Below, piece after piece: positions 7,173 to 12,163 of a stretch of DNA of 17,253 nt (positions are counted from its first letter, which is position 1; each line of letters starts with the position of its first letter). The notes under the pieces were generated by a model that did not search any database, was not told the origin of the DNA, and saw nothing but the letters and a program-made list of their open reading frames with translations. The position numbers and the translations under genes were made by a program. Source of the DNA: an uncultured Oscillospiraceae bacterium (lineage in GTDB: Bacteria; Bacillota; Clostridia; Oscillospirales; Oscillospiraceae); NCBI GenBank assembly GCA_934635545.1, contig CAKTZN010000013.1, positions 1 through 17,253 of the forward strand, written 5' to 3'.

Positions 7173-7201
7173 AGTATACCACAGCGCTGTACAAATTGCA
7201 A
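7173..7201 (-). promoter_or_regulatory. Promoter for the YgjP-like gene
   Basis: Minus strand TTGCAA (7196-7201), 17-nt spacer ending TGTGG, then TATACT (7173-7178). It overlaps the plus-strand promoter at 7188-7216 by 14 bp, including both -35 regions. Confidence 0.7.
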
Positions 7202-7216
7202 AAGGTGTGGTAGAAT
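7188..7216 (+). promoter_or_regulatory. Promoter for the PPC-Nudix pair
   Basis: TGTACA (7188-7193), 17 nt, TAGAAT (7211-7216) with TGTGG before the -10. The -10 region is nearly the same as at 1431-1442. Confidence 0.7.
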
Positions 7217-7263
7217 GGTGCGAAACATCATTCCAACGTCATTCCAAAAGGAGGGCACCGCCT

Positions 7264-7659
7264 ATGACCACCATCTGCCGGAGGCTGCACCGGGGCGACG
7301 ACCTGCTGCTGTCCATCAGGGCCATCTGCGCCGAATACCACATCGCCGCCGGCGTGGTGCTGTCCGGGGTGGGCTGTCTGACCCGCGCCGTGCTGCGGGA
7401 TGCCGACGGCGTTACCGTCCGCACGGTGGACCAGCACTGCGAGATCCTGTCCCTGATGGGCACCGTCAGCCAGGAGCGCTGCCATCTGCACATCGCCCTG
7501 AGCCGTCAGGGCCTGTCCGCCTTTGGCGGCCACCTGAAGGAGGGCTGCCTCGTCAACACCACCTGTGAGCTGGTGATCGGCGTGCTGGACGGCTGGCGCT
7601 ATGGCCAGGAGCAGGACGCCGAAACGGGCTATGACGAGATCACATTTGAAAGGGTTTGA
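7264..7659 (+). CDS. PPC/DUF296-domain protein
   Basis: A 131-residue single-domain protein of the PPC (DUF296) fold. Its marks are AAGVVLSGVGCLTRAVLR at 28-45, the histidine pair in HLHIALS (74-80) and FGGHLKEGCLVNTTCELVI (87-105), where histidines bind metal in known structures. In plants the domain is joined to AT-hooks; in bacteria it stands alone, forms trimers and has no settled function. The start at 7264 is chosen for the AAGGAGG at 7248-7254, nine nt upstream; the open frame extends back to 7138 but that part overlaps the promoter. A Nudix gene follows after 5 bp, so the two form an operon. Confidence 0.88.
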   Translation: MTTICRRLHRGDDLLLSIRAICAEYHIAAGVVLSGVGCLTRAVLRDADGVTVRTVDQHCEILSLMGTVSQERCHLHIALSRQGLSAFGGHLKEGCLVNTTCELVIGVLDGWRYGQEQDAETGYDEITFERV

Positions 7660-7664
7660 ACGAC

Positions 7665-8144
7665 ATGTATAATTCCACGCTGTGCTATATCGAGGATCCC
7701 CAGGGCAACTATCTGATGCTGCACCGGGTCAAGAAGAAGAACGACCTGAACCACGACAAGTGGGTGGGCGTCGGCGGCAAGTTCGAGGATGGCGAGAGCC
7801 CGGAGGAGTGCGTCCTGCGGGAGACCTGGGAGGAGACGGGCCTGACGCTGACGGACTATCAATACCGGGGTCTTGTCACCTTCGTGTCCGACCAGTGGGA
7901 GACGGAGTACATGCATGTGTTCACCGCCACCGGCTGGACGGGTGAGCTGATCGAGTGCAACGAGGGCGTGCTGGAGTGGATCCACAAGGACAAGCTGATG
8001 GCCCTGCCCCTGTGGGCGGGGGACAAGCTGTTCCTGGATCTCATCCACGAGCCGGACACCCCCTTCTTCTCCATGAAGCTCCGCTACGAGGGGGAACGCC
8101 TGGCCTACGCGGCCCTGAACGGAAAGGAACTGACGTTGGACTGA
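7665..8144 (+). CDS. MutT-type Nudix hydrolase (8-oxo-dGTP diphosphatase-like)
   Basis: A 159-residue protein with a full Nudix box at residues 38-60: GKFEDGE then RETWEETGL. The N terminus MYNSTLCYIEDPQGNYLMLHR and the KWVGVGGKFE stretch are those of MutT-like 8-oxo-dGTP diphosphatases common in Firmicutes, which clean oxidised nucleotides from the pool. Substrate is inferred from the family. The ATG at 7665 fits an AAAGGG 10 nt upstream; a TTG at 7656, overlapping the previous stop codon, is in frame but has poorer spacing. It is the second gene after the promoter at 7188. No terminator follows; the promoter of the small RNA starts 11 bp after the stop. Confidence 0.92.
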   Translation: MYNSTLCYIEDPQGNYLMLHRVKKKNDLNHDKWVGVGGKFEDGESPEECVLRETWEETGLTLTDYQYRGLVTFVSDQWETEYMHVFTATGWTGELIECNEGVLEWIHKDKLMALPLWAGDKLFLDLIHEPDTPFFSMKLRYEGERLAYAALNGKELTLD

Positions 8145-8155
8145 GTCCATTTCAC

Positions 8156-8183
8156 TTGACATCCGCCGGAAAATGGGTATAAT
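8156..8183 (+). promoter_or_regulatory. Consensus promoter of the small RNA
   Basis: A perfect TTGACA (8156-8161), 16-nt spacer and a perfect TATAAT (8178-8183). It is the closest match to the sigma-A consensus in the window, with no open reading frame behind a ribosome binding site downstream. Confidence 0.85.
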
Positions 8184-8189
8184 AAAAGC

Positions 8190-8281
8190 AAGGGTACTAC
8201 CGCAGAGCGGCTTGACCCTATCGAAGCAATCGGTTTAGATCAATATCAGAAAACCGTCACTTGGCAGAGTGGCGGTTTTTG
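8190..8281 (+). ncRNA. Putative antisense small RNA, possible type I antitoxin
   Basis: The transcript from the consensus promoter would begin near 8190 and run about 90 nt. It starts with a hairpin at 8191-8219 (AGGGT/ACCCT outside, CCGC-AGA-GCGG inside). It ends in a terminator at 8250-8280 (AAAACCGTCAC, 8-nt loop, GTGGCGGTTTTT, one G-T pair). The terminator is complementary to the 3' end of the peptide gene on the other strand (8257-8337), so the two RNAs would pair over about 30 nt. Known 3'-overlapping pairs such as txpA/RatA and bsrG/SR4 of Bacillus subtilis are built the same way. The role as antitoxin is inferred from the layout. Confidence 0.6.
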
Positions 8282-8337
8282 CTTTCCTTGATGATGATGG
8301 TAACTGTGTAGTTGCCAATATGGAAAGTAATTCTCAA
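8257..8337 (-). CDS. 26-residue hydrophobic peptide, candidate type I toxin
   Basis: On the minus strand a TTG at 8337 follows a twelve-base perfect Shine-Dalgarno (AAAGGAGGTGAT, 8342-8353) with 7 nt from GGAGG to the start. The peptide begins MRITFHIGNYTVTIII and ends with a basic tail, KESKNRHSAK. A short beta-branched hydrophobic stretch with a charged tail is what type I toxins that insert in membranes look like. The last seven codons and the stop lie inside the terminator hairpin shared with the antisense RNA. The gene has its own consensus promoter and a structured leader. An in-frame GTG inside the Shine-Dalgarno is less likely as start. I do not recognise the family, and toxicity is inference. 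Confidence 0.6.
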   Translation of the reverse strand: MRITFHIGNYTVTIIIKESKNRHSAK

Positions 8338-8339
8338 AG

Positions 8340-8364
8340 CTATCACCTCCTTTCGGAGGGATAG
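8340..8364 (-). promoter_or_regulatory. Hairpin that hides the peptide's ribosome binding site
   Basis: In the mRNA, CTATC-CCTCC, loop GAAA, GGAGG-T-GATAG. The Shine-Dalgarno GGAGG is fully paired in a stem capped by a GNRA tetraloop, with one bulged U. It would hold translation down until the structure is opened or the mRNA is processed. Confidence 0.75.
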
Positions 8365-8407
8365 GATCGAAACCGCCCCGCTTCGTTTTAAGTGTAATAC
8401 CCTTGCC

Positions 8408-8423
8408 CAAGGCCGAAGCCTTG
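8408..8423 (-). other. 5'-end UUCG hairpin of the peptide mRNA
   Basis: In the mRNA, CAAGGC-UUCG-GCCUUG, a very stable C(UUCG)G tetraloop only 1-2 nt from the predicted 5' end (about 8425). Such 5' hairpins protect transcripts from 5' decay. Confidence 0.7.
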
Positions 8424-8431
8424 TACGAACA

Positions 8432-8460
8432 ATTGTAGCATAGTTGTCGAGCTTTGTCAA
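8432..8460 (-). promoter_or_regulatory. Consensus promoter of the peptide gene
   Basis: Minus strand TTGACA (8455-8460), 17-nt spacer ending TATGC, then TACAAT (8432-8437): a strong -35 and a TRTGn extended -10. It gives a leader of about 87 nt. Confidence 0.85.
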
Positions 8461-8472
8461 TCATATACACGC

Positions 8473-8502
8473 AAAAAGCGGACTGCATGGCAGTCCGCTT
8501 TT
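8473..8502. terminator. Bidirectional terminator upstream of the peptide gene
   Basis: A5, GCGGACTGC, loop ATG, GCAGTCCGC, T4 on the plus strand and T5 on the minus strand. It lies 12 bp behind the -35 of the peptide promoter and would shield that unit from transcription coming from the right. Confidence 0.85.
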
Positions 8503-8554
8503 CTTCATGGCAGTATCTCCACAGGAAAACAATATATTGAGGAGGAATAGGGCG

Positions 8555-8695
8555 ATGGCTGCGCGGGGAGAAAACCGCGCAGCCACCAAAAGGGATTTGA
8601 GGATAGAAAGGAAAAGTAATGTGTGGAGAATTACTGTCTATAAAATACACAATGTTGCAAGATTTGTAAAGCGACATTTTTTCATGTTTCCATGA
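8555..8695 (+). CDS. Possible 46-residue basic peptide
   Basis: An ATG at 8555 follows GAGGAGG with 9-nt spacing and opens a 46-codon frame beginning MAARGENRAATKRDLRIER and ending in RHFFMFP. The peptide is strongly basic. The first codons coincide with a perfect 10-bp hairpin (8557-8584) and the last with the inverted repeat at 8673-8704, so the frame may be an accident in a structured region. No promoter was found. I do not recognise it. Confidence 0.25.
   Translation: MAARGENRAATKRDLRIERKSNVWRITVYKIHNVARFVKRHFFMFP
8557..8584. other. Perfect 10-bp inverted repeat
   Basis: GGCTGCGCGG, 8-nt loop GGAGAAAA, CCGCGCAGCC. No T-run follows on either strand, so it is not a typical terminator. It sits directly after a GGAGG sequence and could control translation of the peptide frame at 8555. 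Confidence 0.5.
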
Positions 8696-8704
8696 AGAAA
8701 TGTC
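8673..8704. promoter_or_regulatory. Inverted repeat in front of the LysR promoter, possible operator
   Basis: GACATTTTTTCATG, TTTC, CATGAAGAAATGTC: 14-bp arms with one mismatch, ending 11 bp before the -35 box of the LysR gene. AT-rich dyads of this kind next to a LysR gene often bind the regulator. It could also be a terminator-like hairpin. Confidence 0.5.
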
Positions 8705-8715
8705 ATATTTGATGG

Positions 8716-8744
8716 TTGCATTTGCAGCAGTCCCATGATAGAAT
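8716..8744 (+). promoter_or_regulatory. Promoter of the LysR-type regulator gene
   Basis: TTGCAT (8716-8721), 17 nt, TAGAAT (8739-8744) with TGA before it, a TGn extended -10. The start codon is about 40 nt downstream. Confidence 0.75.
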
Positions 8745-8784
8745 ATATGCTACTATTTTGGGAAAGAAAGGAAGATGGACTCGC

Positions 8785-9657
8785 ATGGACGGCAAAAAGC
8801 TGGAGGCGCTGGCCGCGGCGGTGGAGCTGGGCAGCTTCACCCGCGCGGCGGAGCAGCTTGGCTATACCCAGTCGGGCCTGACCCACATGATGAACAGCCT
8901 GGAGCGGGAGATCGGCTTTTCCGTCCTGGTGCGTGACCGCCGCGGCGTGCGGCTGACCCCGGCGGGCCAGCGGATCATGCCCATCGTGCAGCAGTGTCTG
9001 GCGGCCAACCGGGCCCTGGAGCGGGAGATCGCCATGATCAGCGCCCGCCAGGAGGAGACCATCCGGGTGGCCTCCTACGCCAGCATCGCCATGCACTGGC
9101 TGCCGGAGCTGATCGAGCAGTTCCGCCGCCAGCACAGCGGCGTCAGCGTGGATGTGCAGATGGGCTCGGTGGAGGAGGTATATCGCTGGGTGCGTGAGGG
9201 CAAGGTAGATATGGCCTTCGCCAGCCGTCAGGAGAGCAGTACCCTGGACTGGACGCCCCTGAAGCCCGACCCCCTGCTGGTGATCCTGCCCCGGGATTTC
9301 GACACCGGCGGCGGCGACAGTCTGGACGTGCGGCGGCTGGAGGGCCAGGAGTTCCTGATGCCCTCCCTGGGGTTCCACCTGGACATCATGCGGGTGCTGG
9401 AGCGCTGCGGCGTGACGCCGGTGATCCGGGACACCCAGGTCAGCGACACGGTGATTATCTCCATGGTGGAGCACGGACTGGGGGTCAGCATCCTCAGCCG
9501 CCTGGTGCTGAAGGGCCGCTCCAGCGATGTGCTGGCCCTGCCGCTGGATCCCCCCGCCGTGCGTGAGCTGGGGATCGCCACCCCGCCCCGGAAGGACATG
9601 CGCCCATTGGCGAGAAAATTCTTGCAGTTCACCGCCGAAATGGCGGAGAAATTATAA
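8785..9657 (+). CDS. LysR-family transcriptional regulator
   Basis: A 290-residue DNA-binding protein. Residues 1-60 form the winged helix-turn-helix, with GSFTRAAEQLGYTQSGLTHMMNSLEREIG as its core and LVRDRRGVRLTPAG as the wing. The rest, from about residue 90 (IRVASYASIAMHWLPELIEQF), is the substrate-binding-like effector domain; the ligand is unknown. Length is typical. The ATG at 8785 gives the standard LysR start; GAAAGGA lies about 13 nt upstream. LysR genes usually stand next to and divergent from a target, but here the left neighbour is the small-RNA island and the right one a repeat element, so the target is not evident. The 8673-8704 dyad may be its autoregulatory site. Confidence 0.93.
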   Translation: MDGKKLEALAAAVELGSFTRAAEQLGYTQSGLTHMMNSLEREIGFSVLVRDRRGVRLTPAGQRIMPIVQQCLAANRALEREIAMISARQEETIRVASYASIAMHWLPELIEQFRRQHSGVSVDVQMGSVEEVYRWVREGKVDMAFASRQESSTLDWTPLKPDPLLVILPRDFDTGGGDSLDVRRLEGQEFLMPSLGFHLDIMRVLERCGVTPVIRDTQVSDTVIISMVEHGLGVSILSRLVLKGRSSDVLALPLDPPAVRELGIATPPRKDMRPLARKFLQFTAEMAEKL

Positions 9658-9697
9658 ACAGGCTGTTTCGCCCTCCGGGCAAGGGCGGCCTCCGGCG

Positions 9698-9729
9698 GGT
9701 TACTTTTCCCAATAGCTGGAAAAGTAACC
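9698..9729. terminator. Hairpin after the LysR gene, possible terminator
   Basis: GGTTACTTTTCC, 8-nt loop, GGAAAAGTAACC: a perfect 12-bp stem about 40 nt after the LysR stop. It lacks a T-run, so termination is uncertain. It is also the left counterpart of the hairpin at 10171-10291. Confidence 0.35.
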
Positions 9730-9927
9730 AAAAGAGCCAGAAGAAACCCATGGTTTCTTCACTTCCTTGCGCGCTATCGTGCGTATGGATTTGTAATCAT
9801 GTACCGCACGTTCACGCAGAATTTCCTTTTTCGTTCTGTCATCGAATCGTCTCATCATCAGCGCCGCTGCCGCTGACTGGTGCGCCGAAAATCTTTTTGC
9901 ATCCACCGTGCGGCGGGGTGAGGTCAC
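9700..9927 (-). CDS. Possible 75-residue peptide coded in the left arm of the repeat
   Basis: A 75-codon frame from an ATG at 9927, ending GSFGYFSSYWEK. Its part RERAVHDYKSIRTIARKE and the following KPWVSSGSFGYF align without gaps to the right arm of the element on the other strand (RERA...TIARPEAKEPEVPSGAFAYF). No good ribosome binding site or promoter is seen, and its last codons form the hairpin at 9698-9729. The shared frame could mean a real small protein carried by the repeat, or only shared DNA ancestry. I do not recognise a family. Confidence 0.25.
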   Translation of the reverse strand: MTSPRRTVDAKRFSAHQSAAAALMMRRFDDRTKKEILRERAVHDYKSIRTIARKEVKKPWVSSGSFGYFSSYWEK

Positions 9928-9937
9928 CCCGCCCTAC
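9912..9937 (-). repeat. GTAG hairpin, core E variant
   Basis: On the minus strand it starts GTAGGGCGGGGTGA and ends ACCCCGCC: 26 nt with the GTAG foot, but a stem quite unlike the others (GGCGGGGTGA/TCACCCCGCC). Confidence 0.7.
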
Positions 9938-9959
9938 GCAGCGACTACCGCACCTCTCC

Positions 9960-9985
9960 GTAGGGGCGGACGACTCTGTCCGCCC
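9960..9985 (+). repeat. GTAG hairpin, core A variant
   Basis: GTAGGGGC, core GGACGACTCTGTCC, GCCC. Together with the inverted copy at 9912-9937 it forms a tail-to-tail pair 22 bp apart in the middle of the 646-bp element. Confidence 0.85.
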
Positions 9986-10079
9986 TAACGATAGACGCAA
10001 AGATGCCTTCTCCGCACCGCATCAGCGGCAGCGGCGCAAAACGCAAGTCCATACGTCATCCGAGACGAAATCAAACGTG

Positions 10080-10178
10080 TCCCGCGAACGCGCGGCAGGC
10101 ACTCACCATTCCGCACAAACCATAGCGCGCCCGGAAGCGAAGGAACCGGAGGTTCCTTCTGGCGCTTTTGCCTACTTT
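10080..10178 (+). pseudogene. Right-arm copy of the repeat-coded peptide, no start codon
   Basis: These 33 codons read SRERAAGTHHSAQTIARPEA and on to PSGAFAYF, aligning with the left-arm peptide at 18 of 33 residues. No in-frame start lies nearby and upstream the DNA alignment with the left arm shifts frame. The frame then runs through the inserted two-hairpin element. It looks like a broken or never-coding copy. Confidence 0.35.
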
Positions 10179-10183
10179 TGCCG

Positions 10184-10249
10184 TCGGTGCGTTAAGAAAA
10201 TATGCCGGTGGCATATTTTTAGCATCCGATCTCGGCAGCTATGCTGCCG
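10184..10249 (+). repeat. Two-hairpin element, copy 2, nested in a hairpin loop
   Basis: Outer stem TCGG-TGC (10184-10190) pairs with GCA-T-CCGA (10222-10229) with one bulged T. Hairpin 1 is AAAATATGCC-GGT-GGCATATTTT (10197-10219) and hairpin 2 is CGGCAGC-TAT-GCTGCCG (10233-10249). An extra hairpin CTGTG-TTTA-CACAG follows at 10259-10272 and is not in the other copies. The whole copy lies in the 97-nt loop of the 12-bp stem 10171-10182/10280-10291. Confidence 0.85.
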
Positions 10250-10348
10250 TAGCATCCACTGTGTTTACACAGTATGATTGGCAAAAGTAGGTCGCCCCGG
10301 AGGGCGAAACTCCCCAAATAAAAAATCATACACTCAGGAGACTTCCCT

Positions 10349-11746
10349 ATGCTGAACTTCACTCCCGTGACCGCGGACGCCATGACCGTCATGCGGCCCT
10401 ATTACGAAAACTGCACCTACCGCCTGTGCGAATACAGCGCCGGCGTCAAATACATGTGGCGGGGCCACCTCCACTCGGAGTACGCCTTCACCGACGGCTG
10501 TCTCATCATCCGCAACTGCATCGACGGCGTGCCCCAGTTCGACTACCCCATCCCCGGCCCGGAGGGCGACGTGGACGCCGCCCTGGCCACCATCGAGGAT
10601 CACTGCCGCCGCAAGGGCGTGCGGCCCATCTTCTCCGTGGTGCCGGAGTCCGAGGCCGGGAAGCTGGCCCTCCGCTGGCCCCGGGTCACCATCACCAACG
10701 AGCGGGCCTGGAAGGACTACCTCTACCACGCCGAGGATCTGGCCCACTTCGCCGGACGCCATTACAGCGGCCAGCGCAACCACATCAACAAGTTCAACAA
10801 GGAGCACCCCGGCGCGGAATTCATCCCCCTGACAGCGGAAAACGCCGATCTTCTGGCGGCCTTCTGGGCCGATTACGACCGGGAATTCCAGAAGCAGAGC
10901 CCCGAGGCAAAGCGTGAACTGGCCCTGGCCCAGGATCTGTTCACCTATCTGGGCACCGGCATGTTCCGGGCGGGCGGCATTTTGTGGGAAGGCCGCCTGC
11001 TGGCCATCGCCCTGGCGGAGAAGTGCGGCGAGACCCTGGTGTGCCACATCGAAAAGGCCCTGTACTCCCACGCCGGGGTCTACCCCGCCATGGTGCAGAA
11101 ATTCGCCGACTACTACGGCGGCGACTGCCGCTGGATCAACCGAGAGGACGACGGCCGCGACCGTGGCCTGCGCACCTCCAAGCTGCAGTACCTACCCGCG
11201 GAGCTGGGCGGCAAGCTGCGGTTCGAGGTAGGGTGCGAGCTGGACGCCCTGCGGCACATCCCGGAGCTCACCACCGAGCGCCTGACCCTCTCCCCCTTCA
11301 CCGACGACGACAAGGCCGCCTATAACGCACTGTGTCTGGATGACGACCGCAACCGCTGGTGGGGCTACGACTACCGTGACGACCTAAAGGGTGAGCTGAC
11401 GGAGGACTACTTCCTGGACGTGACCCGCCAGGACTTTGCAAGCCGCATCGCCATCAACTTCGCCGTCCGGCTGGAGGGCCGGTGCATCGGCGAGGTAGTG
11501 CTGTATAACGGCGACTGGCGGGGCACCATGGAGCAGGGCTGCCGCATCGCCCCGGCCTTTGCCGGACACGGCTACGGCACCGAGGCCTTCGCCGCCGTGG
11601 CGGACTGGGCGCTGTACCATCTGGGCCTGACCCGCGTGGTGGCCAAGTGCTATCAGGAGAACGCCGCGTCGGAGCGGATGCTGTCCGCCTGCATGCGCCA
11701 CACCCACGACGACGAGACCTTCCGGTATTTTGAAAAGCTGGTGTGA
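10349..11746 (+). CDS. DUF2156 (phosphatidylglycerol lysyltransferase-like) and GNAT acetyltransferase fusion
   Basis: A 465-residue two-domain protein. Residues 1 to about 300 match the DUF2156/LPG-synthase C-terminal type, itself a double GNAT fold: MWRGHLHSEYAFTDGCLIIR, HFAGRHYSGQRNHINKFNK at about 131-149 and HAGVYPAMVQKFADYYGG. Members transfer aminoacyl groups from tRNA or have unknown acceptors. Residues 308-465 form a RimJ/RimL-like GNAT domain: TTERLTLSPFTDDD start, acetyl-CoA loop RIAPAFAGHGYGTEAF at 392-407, then VVAKCYQENAASERML. No membrane segments are present, so it is cytoplasmic, unlike full MprF. AGGAGA lies 8 nt before the ATG. A terminator-like hairpin element follows. Substrate is unknown. 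Confidence 0.85.
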   Translation: MLNFTPVTADAMTVMRPYYENCTYRLCEYSAGVKYMWRGHLHSEYAFTDGCLIIRNCIDGVPQFDYPIPGPEGDVDAALATIEDHCRRKGVRPIFSVVPESEAGKLALRWPRVTITNERAWKDYLYHAEDLAHFAGRHYSGQRNHINKFNKEHPGAEFIPLTAENADLLAAFWADYDREFQKQSPEAKRELALAQDLFTYLGTGMFRAGGILWEGRLLAIALAEKCGETLVCHIEKALYSHAGVYPAMVQKFADYYGGDCRWINREDDGRDRGLRTSKLQYLPAELGGKLRFEVGCELDALRHIPELTTERLTLSPFTDDDKAAYNALCLDDDRNRWWGYDYRDDLKGELTEDYFLDVTRQDFASRIAINFAVRLEGRCIGEVVLYNGDWRGTMEQGCRIAPAFAGHGYGTEAFAAVADWALYHLGLTRVVAKCYQENAASERMLSACMRHTHDDETFRYFEKLV

Positions 11747-11768
11747 CCGCCGCATACCGTACAAATCC

Positions 11769-11913
11769 GTAGGGGCGGGGTCGGGGCGTTAAAAAAACAT
11801 GCCGGTGGCATGTTTTTAGCCTCCGATCGCGGCGGCTATGCCGCCGCAGCATCCATCTTGTCTTTGAAGGTATCATCTTATGCCGACGGGCCGATGTGGG
11901 CATCGGCCCCTAC
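11769..11913 (+). repeat. Composite element, copy 3: GTAG repeat ends around a two-hairpin core
   Basis: Built like copy 1: a cut GTAGGGGCGGGG on the left and a complete inverted GTAG repeat (core B, 11888-11913) on the right, 145 bp in all. The outer stem is TCGGGGC (11781-11787) with GCC-T-CCGA. Hairpin 1 is identical to that of copy 1. Hairpin 2 is GCGGCGGC-TAT-GCCGCCGC, where copy 1 has GCGGCAGC-TAT-GCTGCCGC: an A-T pair replaced by G-C. The tail CATCCATCTTGTCTTTGAAG is shared with copy 1. Confidence 0.85.
11793..11817 (+). terminator. Likely terminator of the DUF2156-GNAT gene, inside composite copy 3
   Basis: AAAAACATGCC, loop GGT, GGCATGTTTTT, 47 nt after the stop codon: the same hairpin in the same position after a gene as at 4763-4787. 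Confidence 0.6.
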
Positions 11914-11937
11914 GCAGCGACCATCGACGACCATTTC

Positions 11938-12082
11938 GTAGGGGGCGATGCCCACATCGCCCCGCCGGTTATCGCACCGCACCATCGTATACCATCCGTA
12001 GGGGCGGACGACCCTGTCCGCCCGCACGAATTACGATGGCATTTCCGGCGAACGACGGGCCGACAGAGTCGTCGGCCCCTAC
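11938..12082. repeat. Cluster of three GTAG hairpins
   Basis: Core D at 11938-11963 (plus), core A at 11998-12023 (plus) and core C at 12057-12082 (minus). The linker before core D (11914-11937) and the linker before core C (12024-12056) both recur, with at most one change, in the cluster at 14569-14753. Core D has GGCGATG/CATCGCC where core B has GCCGATG/CATCGGC: one flipped base pair. With composite copy 3 this fills the gap down to the serA terminator. Confidence 0.88.
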
Positions 12083-12116
12083 AACCGTTTGTCGCACCCC
12101 GAAGGCGCAATCGCAT

Positions 12117-12153
12117 AAAAAAGAAGGACATCCGCCGGATGTCCTTCTTTTTT
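12117..12153. terminator. Bidirectional terminator after serA
   Basis: A6, GAAGGACATCC, loop GCC, GGATGTCCTTC, T6-7. On the minus strand it ends the serC-serA transcript, 10 bp beyond the serA stop codon. Confidence 0.92.
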
Positions 12154-12163
12154 ATCAAACAAC

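Larger units (their letters stand above)
9665..10310. repeat. 646-bp composite inverted-repeat element
   Basis: The ends are a perfect 14-bp inverted repeat: GTTTCGCCCTCCGG (9665-9678) and CCGGAGGGCGAAAC (10297-10310). Inside each end lies a related 12-bp hairpin: GGTTACTTTTCC/GGAAAAGTAACC at 9698-9729, and CCTACTTTTGCC (10171-10182) with GGCAAAAGTAGG (10280-10291). The inner halves are diverged inverted copies: AGCGGCAGCGGCGC appears inverted on the left near 9870 and direct on the right near 10024, and 33 codons align at 18 identical residues (9721-9819 minus, 10080-10178 plus). Two GTAG hairpins and one copy of the two-hairpin element are nested within. No transposase is coded. It fills the whole gap between the LysR gene and the DUF2156-GNAT gene. 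Confidence 0.75.

Noticed and set aside
8246..8677. 143-codon minus-strand frame across the small-RNA island
   Set aside because: It crosses a strong bidirectional terminator and the peptide promoter, is not in the peptide frame, and lacks a start signal.
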